The notes under the pieces are model-generated. The model did no database searches. It had not been told where the DNA came from and was given only the letters and a program-made list of their open reading frames with translations. 34,099 nt of DNA from CAZMGD01 sp964565705 (lineage in GTDB: Bacteria; Actinomycetota; Acidimicrobiia; Acidimicrobiales; Ilumatobacteraceae). Location of the stretch: assembly GCA_964565705.1 (NCBI GenBank), contig CAZMGD010000035.1:1-34099 (forward strand), given 5' to 3'. Of the stretch, positions 23,545 through 31,118 are shown piece after piece (positions within the stretch are counted from its first letter, which is position 1; every line of letters starts with the position of its first letter). The position numbers and the translations under genes were made by a program.

Positions 23545-24237
23545 ATGTCGGAACGTGCTCGCCCCCGCATCCCCGAGGCCACGGTCGCTCGGCTGCCGGT
23601 CTACCTCCGCATCCTGGCCGAACTGGAGGAGGAAGCGACGCTCGGCGAGGCCGGCCACGTCTCCAGTGAGCGGTTGGCCGAGCTCGCCGGGGTCAACGCG
23701 GCAAAGGTCCGCAAGGACCTCTCCTACCTGGGCAGCTACGGCACCCGAGGGGTGGGCTATGAGGTCGCGTTCCTGCTGTACCAGATCCGGCGGGCGCTGG
23801 GCCTGACCCACGACTGGCCGATCGTCATCGTCGGCGCCGGCAACCTCGGCCAGGCCCTCGCCGGCTATGGAGGGTTCAGCTCGCGAGGCTTCCCGGTCAC
23901 CGGTGTCGTCGACATCGACGAGAGCAAGGTCGGCACCGTGCTCGGCGGCGTACGAGTGCGCCACATCGACGAGCTGGGTCAGATCGTTCAGCACCGCCAG
24001 GTGTCGATCGGCGTGATCGCCACGCCGCCGCACGCTGCGCAGGACGCCGCCGATCGACTGGTGCGCGCCGGCATCACGAGCATCTTGAACTTCGCTCCGA
24101 CGGTGCTGGCGGTGCCGCGCGGCGTCGGCGTGCGCAAGGTCGACCTCGCCGTCGAGCTGCAGATCCTGTCGTACTACGAGCAGCGCCGCTCGGCGCTCCA
24201 CTCGGTGCCCACCGCCCAGCGGCCGGCGAGCGCATGA
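23545..24237 (+). CDS. rex: Redox-sensing transcriptional repressor Rex
   Basis: A 230-residue Rex. The N-terminal winged helix includes VSSERLAELAGVNAAKVRKD (39-58) and the family signature LSYLGSYGTRGVGY (59-72). The Rossmann domain has VGAGNLGQAL (96-105), with D123 after the second strand selecting NAD(H) over NADP(H). The C-terminal domain-swap helix ends near SYYEQRR. Rex releases DNA when the NADH/NAD+ ratio rises and so induces respiratory genes when electron flow is limited. It leads the heme gene cluster, an arrangement also known in Streptomyces. hemA starts 16 bases after the stop. An operator-like repeat precedes it, and a similar one lies before the membrane protein/ferredoxin operon. 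Confidence 0.96.
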   Translation: MSERARPRIPEATVARLPVYLRILAELEEEATLGEAGHVSSERLAELAGVNAAKVRKDLSYLGSYGTRGVGYEVAFLLYQIRRALGLTHDWPIVIVGAGNLGQALAGYGGFSSRGFPVTGVVDIDESKVGTVLGGVRVRHIDELGQIVQHRQVSIGVIATPPHAAQDAADRLVRAGITSILNFAPTVLAVPRGVGVRKVDLAVELQILSYYEQRRSALHSVPTAQRPASA

Positions 24238-24253
24238 TGAACGGAGTCGTGTC

Positions 24254-25516
24254 GTGTCCATCGTGGTGATCGGTGTCAACCATCGCTCGGCGGAGCTGGC
24301 GCTGCGTGAGCGGCTCGTGGTCACCACCGAGCAGCAGCCGAAGCTGCTGCACGGCCTGACCTCGCGCCCGAACATCGCCGAGGCCGTGATCCTCTCGACG
24401 TGCAATCGCACCGAGGTGTACGCGGTCGCCGAGCGCTTCCACGGCGCCTACGCCGACATCCGCGACTTCCTCTGCGAGATCGGCGGGCTGGCGCCCGAAG
24501 ATCTCCACCCACACCTCTACAGCGAGCACGACGCCGATGCCGTGTCCCATCTCTTCGCCGTCGCTGCCGGTCTCGACTCGGCGGTGCTCGGCGAGTCCGA
24601 GATCCTCGGTCAGGTGCGCGACGCCTGGCAGCGCGCCCACGCCGAGGAGGCGGCGCGCAGCACCTTGAACCTGCTGTTCCGCCACGCGCTCGAGACCGGC
24701 AAGCGGGCCCGCCACGAGACGGCGATCGGTCGGCACACGGCGAGCGTCAGCCACGCCGCCGTCGACATGGTCGGCGATCGCCTTGGATCGCTGGCCGATC
24801 GCCACGTGCTCGTCATCGGGGCCGGCGATGTGGGCGAGGGCATCACGGTGGCCCTCGGCGCCGCCGGCGTCGCCTCGATCACCGTCGCCAACCGCACCGT
24901 GGAGCGGGCCCAGCTGCTGGCCGAGCGCGTGGACGGTCGGGTGGCTCGCTTCGGTGAACTGCCGAGCGTGCTGTCGAGCGCCGACGTCGTGCTGACCTGC
25001 ACCGGATCAGGCACTGTGCTGCTGGAAGCCGAGATCGTCGCCTCGGCACTCGCCGAGCGACCGGAGCGACCGCTCTTGGTCGTCGACGTGGCCGTGCCGC
25101 GCGACGTCGATGCGACCGTGGCTGCCGTGCGCGGCGCCACCCTCCTCGATCTCGACGACCTGCGCGACTGGGCCGCACGCGGGCTGGAGCTGCGGGCCGC
25201 CGAGTCCGACGCCGTCCGCACGATCGTCGCCGAGGAGGCCGAGCGCTTCGCCGTCGAGATGACCTCACGCCAGGCGGCGCCACTCGTCGCCGCGCTGCGC
25301 CAGCGCGCCGACGCGGTCCGCGAATCCGAGCTGGAGCGCTTCGCCACCCGCCTCGCCACGCTCGATCCGGCCCAACGCGAGACCGTCGAGGCGTTGACCA
25401 AGGGCATCGTCGCCAAGCTGCTGCACGGTCCCTCGACCCGGCTGAAGGACGATGCGGGCTCGCCGCGAGGCGACCGCAACGCGTCGGCCGTCCGCGACCT
25501 GTTCGAGCTGTTCTAG
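24254..25516 (+). CDS. hemA: Glutamyl-tRNA reductase
   Basis: A 420-residue enzyme that reduces glutamyl-tRNA(Glu) to glutamate-1-semialdehyde with NADPH, the first step of C5 heme synthesis. Signatures are GVNHRSAELALRERL (7-21), the nucleophile C50 in LSTCNRTEVYA, GLDSAVLGESEILGQVRDAW, and the NADPH motif VLVIGAGDVGEGI near residue 190. The C-terminal dimerisation helix region is present, so the gene is full length. GTG 24254 has GGAG seven bases upstream. It very likely shares a transcript with rex. A dispersed repeat begins on the last base of the stop codon, and the assembly gap lies 54 bases further on. Confidence 0.96.
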   Translation: MSIVVIGVNHRSAELALRERLVVTTEQQPKLLHGLTSRPNIAEAVILSTCNRTEVYAVAERFHGAYADIRDFLCEIGGLAPEDLHPHLYSEHDADAVSHLFAVAAGLDSAVLGESEILGQVRDAWQRAHAEEAARSTLNLLFRHALETGKRARHETAIGRHTASVSHAAVDMVGDRLGSLADRHVLVIGAGDVGEGITVALGAAGVASITVANRTVERAQLLAERVDGRVARFGELPSVLSSADVVLTCTGSGTVLLEAEIVASALAERPERPLLVVDVAVPRDVDATVAAVRGATLLDLDDLRDWAARGLELRAAESDAVRTIVAEEAERFAVEMTSRQAAPLVAALRQRADAVRESELERFATRLATLDPAQRETVEALTKGIVAKLLHGPSTRLKDDAGSPRGDRNASAVRDLFELF

Positions 25517-25570
25517 TGGCTCGCTGCGCTCGCTGTCTGCGCCTGGGCTCGCCGGTGGGGCTCGCTGCGC
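25516..25570 (+). repeat. Dispersed 3'-end repeat, copy cut by the assembly gap
   Basis: The first 25 bases (25516-25540) are identical to the reverse complement of 31074-31098. Both copies continue with GGCTCGCC and GGGGCTCGCT blocks. This copy starts on the hemA stop codon and runs into the N stretch, which suggests that the repeat broke the assembly. Confidence 0.7.
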
Positions 25571-25670
25571 NNNNNNNNNNNNNNNNNNNNNNNNNNNNNN
25601 NNNNNNNNNNNNNNNNNNNNNNNNNNNNNNNNNNNNNNNNNNNNNNNNNNNNNNNNNNNNNNNNNNNNNN
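25571..25670. other. Assembly gap of 100 N
   Basis: Exactly 100 unknown bases between hemA and hemC. A round 100 is a usual placeholder, so the true distance is unknown. The expected gene order continues on the far side, which supports the join, but an extra gene or a promoter could be hidden here. Confidence 0.98.
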
Positions 25671-25690
25671 GAAGCGTCGGTGACGTGTTC

Positions 25691-26563
25691 ATGAAGTCGC
25701 TGCGGATTGCTACTCGGGGAAGTCGGCAGGCGCTGACTCAGGCGCAGGCGGTAGCCGACGCGCTGGCCGGCGCCCATCCGTCGCTGGCGGTCGAGCTGGT
25801 CACCATCGAAACGACCGGCGACCGGCGCACGGACGTACCGCTGCACACGATCGGGGGCCAGGGCGTGTTCGTGAAGGAGGTGCAGCAGGCCGTGCTCGAC
25901 GGGCGCGCCGACCTCGCCGTGCACTCCGCGAAGGATCTCCCGTCGACACCGACGCCAGGGCTGCGGGTCGGAGCGTGGTGCGCTCGACGCGATCCGCGCG
26001 ACGTTCTCGTCGGCTCGACACTCGCCGGCCTCGCGCCGGGCGCGACCGTGGCGTCCGGCTCGGTGCGGCGCAGAGCCCAGCTGGCCGAACGCCGTCCGGA
26101 CCTCGAGTTCGTCGAGCTCCGCGGCAACATCCAGACCCGGCTCGGCAAGGTGCCCGACGGTGGCGCGATCGTGATGGCCGCCGCCGCCCTCGAGGTGCTC
26201 GCCATGGAAGATCGCGTCGGCGAGGCGCTCGACGTGGACGTGATGGTGCCGGCCGTCGGTCAAGGCGTGGTCGCGGTGGAGCACCGTGACCTCGACGACA
26301 GCATCGCCGGCTGGCTGGCCGCGATCGACGACGCCGCCGCGCGTCACTGCGTCGAGGTCGAGCGGGCGTTCCTCGCCGAGCTCGGATCCGGCTGTTCGCT
26401 GCCGGTCGGCGCGCACTGCGACGGCCGCACGCTGCGGGTGTACCTCGCCGGCGCCGACGGACGTTCCGTGCGCCGCACGGTCGAGGTGTCCGGCGCGCCG
26501 ACCGACGCCCTCACCGCCGCGTCGCTGGCCCGGTCGGTGCTCGCCGAGGTCGGCGGCTGGTGA
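25691..26563 (+). CDS. hemC: Hydroxymethylbilane synthase (porphobilinogen deaminase)
   Basis: A 290-residue enzyme that joins four porphobilinogens into the linear tetrapyrrole hydroxymethylbilane. It shows RIATRGSRQALTQA at the start, LAVHSAKDLPS with the catalytic Asp (family HSxKD), SGSVRRRAQL, ELRGNIQTRL, and C235 in GSGCSLPVGAH, which carries the dipyrromethane cofactor. It is full length although its upstream region is lost in the gap. ATG 25691 is preferred; GTG 25685 is also in frame. Its stop overlaps hemD (GTGA). Confidence 0.95.
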   Translation: MKSLRIATRGSRQALTQAQAVADALAGAHPSLAVELVTIETTGDRRTDVPLHTIGGQGVFVKEVQQAVLDGRADLAVHSAKDLPSTPTPGLRVGAWCARRDPRDVLVGSTLAGLAPGATVASGSVRRRAQLAERRPDLEFVELRGNIQTRLGKVPDGGAIVMAAAALEVLAMEDRVGEALDVDVMVPAVGQGVVAVEHRDLDDSIAGWLAAIDDAAARHCVEVERAFLAELGSGCSLPVGAHCDGRTLRVYLAGADGRSVRRTVEVSGAPTDALTAASLARSVLAEVGGW

Positions 26564-27285
26564 GCGTCGGCGAGCAGCCGCTCGCTGGCAGGCGGATCGT
26601 CGTCACCCGGCCCGCTGAGCGCGGGATGCTGGCCACGATGTTGCGGATGCAGGGGGCAGAGGTCGTCGAGCTCCCGCTGATCGGCATCGCCGATCCCGAC
26701 GACGGCGGCGACGCGCTCCGCACCGCGCTCGCCGATCTCGCGTCCTACGACTGGCTGGTCGTGACATCGCCGGCCGGAGGCGAACGGGTTGCCGCCGCCC
26801 TCGGTGGTGCGAAGCGGGGTACGCCGCTGGTCGCTGTCGTCGGCTCGGCGACCGGGCAGTCGCTCGGTCGGGATCCCGACCTGGTGCCGAGCCGCCAGAT
26901 CGCCGAGTCGCTCGTCGATGCGTTCCCCCACGGGCACGGCCGTGTGCTGCTGGCTCGCGCTGCCGATGCCCGAAGCGTCGTGGCGGTCGGGCTGCGGGCG
27001 AAGGGTTGGCAGGTCCACGACGTCGTGGCCTACCGCACGGTCATCCTCGACCATGGACCGCTGCCCGACGAGGCGGCGACCGCCGATGCCGTCGTGTTCG
27101 CGTCGGGCTCGCAGGTCAGGTCGTGGGTGCACAACTTCGGCGCCACGACTCCGGCCGAGTCGATTGCGATCGGTCCTGTCACAGCTGGTGTCGCCGCCCA
27201 GGTCGGCGTGACGATCACCGCGGTGGCCCAACATCACTCGCTGACCGGTCTGGTGGAGACCGTCGTCGCTCGCTGCGGGGTCTGA
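26560..27285 (+). CDS. hemD: Uroporphyrinogen-III synthase
   Basis: A 241-residue protein that closes hydroxymethylbilane with inversion of ring D. The family is weakly conserved; support comes from IVVTRPAERGMLATMLRMQGAEVVELPLIG (about 12-41), YDWLVVTSPAGGERV, VVGSATGQSL, the middle block LLARAADARSVVAVGLRAKGW with VVAYRTV, and the C-terminal VFASGSQVRSWV and AIGPVTAGVAAQVG. It stands alone, without the methyltransferase domain fused in many Actinobacteria. GTG 26560 overlaps the hemC stop. Confidence 0.9.
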   Translation: MSVGEQPLAGRRIVVTRPAERGMLATMLRMQGAEVVELPLIGIADPDDGGDALRTALADLASYDWLVVTSPAGGERVAAALGGAKRGTPLVAVVGSATGQSLGRDPDLVPSRQIAESLVDAFPHGHGRVLLARAADARSVVAVGLRAKGWQVHDVVAYRTVILDHGPLPDEAATADAVVFASGSQVRSWVHNFGATTPAESIAIGPVTAGVAAQVGVTITAVAQHHSLTGLVETVVARCGV

Positions 27286-27296
27286 GCGCCCGCCGA

Positions 27297-27302
27297 TAGG
27301 TT
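27297..27302 (+). promoter_or_regulatory. -10 box for the HAD hydrolase (TAGGTT)
   Basis: TAGGTT ends eight bases before GTG 27311 in the 25-bp gap after hemD, so the HAD gene may be transcribed separately from hemACD. Confidence 0.5.
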
Positions 27303-27310
27303 GGCTCGCC

Positions 27311-28003
27311 GTGCCCGAGCCCCGCATCGTCTTGCCCGACGCCGTGGTCTTCGACCTCGACGGCACGATCGTCGACACCGAAGCGGGCGAGTACGAAGCG
27401 GTGCGCGACGCGTTCGCCGACGCCGGCCTGGACTATCCGGCGGAGCGATGGGCGCAGGTCATCGGCGTGTCGTGGGCGCCGGACTGGCTGGACGAGCTGG
27501 CGCTCGCCGTCGGCGACGGTTTCGACCGCGACACCGTGCGCGCCATCCACCGCTCCCGGCGTCGGGCGTCGCTCGACGCGCTCCGCGCGCAGCCCGGGGT
27601 CGAGGATCTGTTCGGACAGGCCGTGACGCTCAGCATCCCGATCGCCGTCGCCTCCAACTCACCCCTCGTGTGGGTCGAGGAGCGCCTCGAGCAACTCGGG
27701 TTGCGCGCGCACGTGCTCGCTGTCGCGGCCGTCGACACCGCCCGCGAACCGAAGCCGGCGCCGGCGCCGTACCTCGAGGCCTGCGCCGCGCTCGGCGCTG
27801 ACCCGGTGCGCAGCGTCGCGTTCGAGGACTCGTCCACTGGCGTCGCATCCGCGGTTGCCGCCGGTCTGTTCACCGTCGCCTGCCCGCACGGCCTCACGGA
27901 CTCGCACGACCTGTCGGCCGCCGACCTCGTCGTCGCCACGCTTGCCGGCATCGACCTCGCCTTCCTCGGTGGGCAGCGCCGCCCGCCCCGGGTCCGCTCG
28001 TAG
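27311..28003 (+). CDS. HAD-superfamily phosphatase (beta-phosphoglucomutase-like)
   Basis: A 230-residue HAD hydrolase. Motif I is VFDLDGTIVDT (nucleophile D15, acid D17), motif II ASNS (S115), motif III lysine K148 in REPKPAP, and motif IV FEDSSTG (E172, D173). A helical cap lies between motifs I and II (about 25-90). The family includes phosphoglycolate phosphatase, beta-phosphoglucomutase and sugar-phosphate phosphatases; the substrate is unknown. It sits inside the heme cluster between hemD and hemB but has its own -10 box, and its stop codon forms the first three bases of the hemB -10 box. Confidence 0.88.
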   Translation: MPEPRIVLPDAVVFDLDGTIVDTEAGEYEAVRDAFADAGLDYPAERWAQVIGVSWAPDWLDELALAVGDGFDRDTVRAIHRSRRRASLDALRAQPGVEDLFGQAVTLSIPIAVASNSPLVWVEERLEQLGLRAHVLAVAAVDTAREPKPAPAPYLEACAALGADPVRSVAFEDSSTGVASAVAAGLFTVACPHGLTDSHDLSAADLVVATLAGIDLAFLGGQRRPPRVRS

Positions 28004-28006
28004 GCT
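28001..28006 (+). promoter_or_regulatory. -10 box for hemB (TAGGCT), overlapping the HAD stop codon
   Basis: TAGGCT ends six bases before GTG 28013. Its TAG is also the stop codon of the HAD gene. Confidence 0.6.
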
Positions 28007-28012
28007 GCGGGC

Positions 28013-28996
28013 GTGGTTGCACCGTTCCCGATCGGACGGCCCCGGCGCCTGCGCTCCACGGGGGCACTGCGCGAGCTGGTCGCCGAGACCCGCCTCGGCG
28101 TCGCCGACCTGGTCGCTCCGCTGTTCGTCCGCGAAGGCATCGACGCCGCGCAGCCGATCACCTCCCTGCCCGGTGTCGTGCAGCACACCCGGGCCAGCCT
28201 CGTGTCCGAGGTCAAGGAACTGGCCGCGCTCGGGGTCAAGGGCGTGATCCTGTTCGGCGTGCCGGCCACCAAGGACGCGATCGGGTCGGGTGCGTTCGAT
28301 CCCGACGGCATCGTCCAGGTCGCACTCGCCGACCTCCGCGAGACCGTGGGCGACGACGTGGTGCTCATGGCCGACCTCTGCGTCGACGAGTACACCGACC
28401 ACGGCCATTGCGGCGTGCTCGACGCCCGCGGCAACGTCGACAACGACCGCACCCTCGAGGTCTACGCCAAGGCCGCCCTCGCCCAGGCCACCGCTGGCGC
28501 CCACGTGGTCGCACCGAGCGGGATGATGGACGGCCAGGTCGGAGCGATCCGTGCTGCCCTCGACGGCGGCGGGTTCACGGAGATGCCGATCCTGGCCTAC
28601 TCGGCGAAGTACGCGAGCGGCCTGTACGGACCGTTCCGCGACGCGGTCGACGTGCAGATCGCCGGCGGCGGCGACCGCAAGGGCTACCAGCAGGACTGGC
28701 GCAACGCGCGTGAGGCCCTGATCGAGATCGAGGCCGACATCGCCCAGGGCGCCGACATGGTGATGGTCAAGCCCGCGTTGAGCTATCTCGACGTCATCGC
28801 CGCGGCCCGCGCCGCCGTCGATGTGCCGATCGCCGCGTATCACGTCAGTGGCGAGTACGCGATGGTGAAGGCCGCCGCGGCCAACGGCTGGATCGACCAC
28901 GACACCGTCGCCCTCGAGCAGCTCACCGCCGTCAAGCGGGCCGGTGCCGACCTCATCCTCACCTACTTCACGCGTTGGCTCGCCGAGACGCTCTGA
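28013..28996 (+). CDS. hemB: Porphobilinogen synthase (delta-aminolevulinate dehydratase)
   Basis: A 327-residue enzyme that condenses two 5-aminolevulinates into porphobilinogen. The Schiff-base lysines are K199 in YSAKYASGLYGPFRDA and K253 in MVMVKPALSYLD. The metal region DLCVDEYTDHGHCGVL (121-136) keeps C123 and C133 but has D125 in place of the middle zinc cysteine, between the zinc and magnesium types. The start is GTG behind a leaderless -10 box. Its stop shares one base with the hemL start (TGATG), so hemB and hemL are coupled. Confidence 0.96.
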   Translation: MVAPFPIGRPRRLRSTGALRELVAETRLGVADLVAPLFVREGIDAAQPITSLPGVVQHTRASLVSEVKELAALGVKGVILFGVPATKDAIGSGAFDPDGIVQVALADLRETVGDDVVLMADLCVDEYTDHGHCGVLDARGNVDNDRTLEVYAKAALAQATAGAHVVAPSGMMDGQVGAIRAALDGGGFTEMPILAYSAKYASGLYGPFRDAVDVQIAGGGDRKGYQQDWRNAREALIEIEADIAQGADMVMVKPALSYLDVIAAARAAVDVPIAAYHVSGEYAMVKAAAANGWIDHDTVALEQLTAVKRAGADLILTYFTRWLAETL

Positions 28997-30252
28997 TGCC
29001 GACGAACGAGGAGCTCTACGCGCGGTCGTGCGCGGTCATCCCCGGTGGTGTCAACTCGTCGATCCGAGCGTTCAAGTCGGTGGGCGGTACGCCCTACGTC
29101 GTCGAGCGTGCCCAGGGCCCGTATGTGTACGACGTCGAGGGCAACCGCTACATCGATCTGGTCCAGAGCTACGGCGCGGTGATCCTCGGACACGCCCACC
29201 CGTCGGTGACTGCGGCGCTCGGTGCTGCCGCGGCGCACGGTACCTCGTACGGCGCGCCGACGCCGGGCGAGATGCTCCTCGCCGAGGCGATCCGATCGAA
29301 CGTGCCGAGCTGCGAGCTGGTGCGCCTGATGAACTCGGGCACCGAGGCGACATCGACCGCAGTGCGGCTCGCACGCGGCGCGACCGGGCGCAAGCAGATC
29401 GTCACGTTCCACGGCAACTTCCACGGTGCGACCGACGCGTTGCTCGCCGCCGGTGGCAGCGGCCTGGCGACGCTCGGCCTGCCGGGTACCGCCGGCGTCC
29501 CCGAAGAGGCGGTGGCCAACACCCTCGTCGTGCCGTACAACGTCGTTCCCGAGCTCGACGACTCGGTGGCAGCGGTGTTCGTCGAGCCGGTCGGCGCCAA
29601 CATGGGCGTCGTCGCTCCCGTGGCGGGGTTCCTGGCCGGCCTGCGCGCCGAGTGCGACCGGGTCGGCGCGCTGCTCGTGTTCGACGAGGTGATCACCGGG
29701 TTCCGGCTCGGCCTCGGCGGCGCGCAGGCAAAGTACGACGTGCACCCGGACCTCACCTGCTTCGGCAAGGTGATCGGCGGCGGCTTGCCGATCGGCGCGG
29801 TCGGCGGCCGGGCGGACGTGATGGAGTACCTCTCGCCGCTCGGCCCGGTGTTCCAGTCCGGCACGCTCGCCGGCAACCCGCTGGCGACGGCGGCCGGCCG
29901 AGCCGTGCTCGCCGAGCTCGACGACGACGTGTTCATGGAGCTGTCCGCCCGCGCCCGGCGGCTGGCCGCGCTCCTCGGTGACGCGTGCGAGTCCAACGGC
30001 GTCGTCGCTCGGTTCCCCGTCGTCGGCACGCTGGTCGGCGTCCATCTCGGGCGGTCGGTCCCGACCGATTTCGAGTCCGCCAAGCGAACCGACGAGGCCG
30101 GCTACGCCCAGCTGTTCCACGCCTTCCTCGACCACGGCGTCGCCCTCGCTCCCGGTGCATACGAGGCGGTGTTCGTCGGCCTCGCCCACACCGATGCGGT
30201 GATCGCCGAGATCGGCGACCGCGCCGGCAGCGCCCTCGAATCCGTTCGCTGA
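28996..30252 (+). CDS. hemL: Glutamate-1-semialdehyde 2,1-aminomutase
   Basis: A 418-residue PLP enzyme that converts glutamate-1-semialdehyde to 5-aminolevulinate, the step between HemA and HemB. It has IPGGVNSSIRAF (15-26), MNSGTEATSTAVRLAR (112-127), FHGNFHGATDALL, VFDEVITGFRLGLGG and the PLP lysine K258 in CFGKVIGGGLPIGA. The fold is that of class III aminotransferases, but the HemL-specific blocks separate it from ordinary ones. The ATG overlaps the hemB stop by one base. With it, all genes from glutamyl-tRNA to uroporphyrinogen III are present in this window. Confidence 0.96.
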   Translation: MPTNEELYARSCAVIPGGVNSSIRAFKSVGGTPYVVERAQGPYVYDVEGNRYIDLVQSYGAVILGHAHPSVTAALGAAAAHGTSYGAPTPGEMLLAEAIRSNVPSCELVRLMNSGTEATSTAVRLARGATGRKQIVTFHGNFHGATDALLAAGGSGLATLGLPGTAGVPEEAVANTLVVPYNVVPELDDSVAAVFVEPVGANMGVVAPVAGFLAGLRAECDRVGALLVFDEVITGFRLGLGGAQAKYDVHPDLTCFGKVIGGGLPIGAVGGRADVMEYLSPLGPVFQSGTLAGNPLATAAGRAVLAELDDDVFMELSARARRLAALLGDACESNGVVARFPVVGTLVGVHLGRSVPTDFESAKRTDEAGYAQLFHAFLDHGVALAPGAYEAVFVGLAHTDAVIAEIGDRAGSALESVR

Positions 30253-30261
30253 CCCCCTGAT

Positions 30262-30311
30262 GTTCTGGGGAGCGTTCTGGGGACCCTGACCCCCGATCTG
30301 CTCCCGAGAAC
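30262..30311 (+). terminator. Imperfect inverted repeat after hemL, related to the 3872 palindrome
   Basis: GTTCTGGGGAGC (30262-30273) pairs with GCTCCCGAGAAC (30300-30311) at 11 of 12 positions. The right part, GATCTGCTCCCGAGAAC, differs by one base from the right arm of the palindrome at 3872-3921. It starts ten bases after the hemL stop. The rest of 30253-30368 holds only a -10 box. Confidence 0.55.
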
Positions 30312-30353
30312 GCGTGGGGTCGGAGGCGCCGGGGATCGGGGAGGGGCAGCGCC

Positions 30354-30359
30354 TAGCGT
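30354..30359 (+). promoter_or_regulatory. -10 box for the unknown anchored protein (TAGCGT)
   Basis: TAGCGT ends nine bases before ATG 30369. A GGTGG close to the start could also serve as a weak ribosome site. Confidence 0.5.
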
Positions 30360-30368
30360 GTCGGGTGG

Positions 30369-31007
30369 ATGCGGCAGTTCTTCACGTTCCGGTTCTGGCT
30401 GTCCGTCGTCGCCGTGCTCGGACTGCTCGCGTTCCTCGCCGTGCAGGTGCGCGACACCGACGTCGGCGAGCCAGCGCAGGCAGACGGGCCGACGGTGCGC
30501 AACATCGATCTGGTCACCCGGGTGCTCGCCGCGCGTCTGGATGAGGGCTGGACGGTGCGCAACGGCACGACCGTCGGCACAGCGGAGATCGACACGGGCT
30601 ACGGCGCGACCCTCTCGATCAAGGAGGGGACGCTCGGCGAGCTGCAGTGCGCCGCGCTGACGACGCCCGGCGGCTGCTATCTGATGGCCGACACGCTCGG
30701 CAACGCGGTGATCTGGTTCGTCGTCCTGCCCTATCCGACCACCGCCGACCGGGCGGCGCTTCCGGCCATCGACCTCCTCCTGGACGACGTCACCAAGGCG
30801 CAGCTCGTCAACGGCTGGGTGCTGCCGCTGGCCGACGCGGTGGATCGCAGCCTGTGCGCCGAGGACACGACGTCACTCACGAACTTCGTGCACAAGTTCG
30901 GCGACGACACCACCACCATCCTCGACGTCGCCAAGGGCGAGATCGTCGCTGTCGATTGCCCCGACGACCTCACCAGCACCGACACCACGACCACCGTCGC
31001 GCCCTGA
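30369..31007 (+). CDS. Unknown membrane-anchored or secreted protein
   Basis: A 212-residue protein of no family I recognise. One hydrophobic helix at about 8-26 after a short basic start (MRQFFTFRFW) suggests an N-terminal anchor or uncleaved signal. The rest is soluble and probably outside the membrane, with four cysteines (C95, C103, C158 and C197 by approximate count) that could form disulfides. The last residues are a Thr-rich tail (TSTDTTTTVAP). It stands alone: behind the hemL hairpin, with its own -10 box, and convergent with the MenJ-like gene. Confidence 0.8.
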   Translation: MRQFFTFRFWLSVVAVLGLLAFLAVQVRDTDVGEPAQADGPTVRNIDLVTRVLAARLDEGWTVRNGTTVGTAEIDTGYGATLSIKEGTLGELQCAALTTPGGCYLMADTLGNAVIWFVVLPYPTTADRAALPAIDLLLDDVTKAQLVNGWVLPLADAVDRSLCAEDTTSLTNFVHKFGDDTTTILDVAKGEIVAVDCPDDLTSTDTTTTVAP

Positions 31008-31022
31008 CAGTGCGAAGGGCTT

Positions 31023-31052
31023 GGGCTCGCTGTGCCGGGTCAGAGCGAGCCC
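31023..31052. terminator. 9-bp inverted repeat between convergent genes
   Basis: GGGCTCGCT (31023-31031) pairs with AGCGAGCCC (31044-31052) around a 12-nt loop. It lies 15 bases after the stop of the unknown protein and merges into the dispersed repeat on the other strand. It is a likely terminator without a U-tract. Confidence 0.45.
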
Positions 31053-31073
31053 CGTTGGCGAGCCCCATGAGGT

Positions 31074-31098
31074 GCAGACAGCGAGCGCAGCGAGCCAC
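31074..31098 (-). repeat. Dispersed 3'-end repeat, minus-strand copy
   Basis: Twenty-five bases identical, in reverse complement, to 25516-25540; weaker similarity continues to about 31044. On the minus strand it lies 20 bases after the MenJ-like stop codon, again just 3' of a gene and in the gene's orientation. Confidence 0.7.
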
Positions 31099-31118
31099 CG
31101 ACACGGCAGCGAGCAAGG

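Noticed and set aside
20376..23582. A 1068-residue minus-strand frame over the SAM hydrolase family, ligase and rex genes.
   Set aside because: It is rich in Arg, His and Asp and is the mirror of well-supported plus-strand genes.
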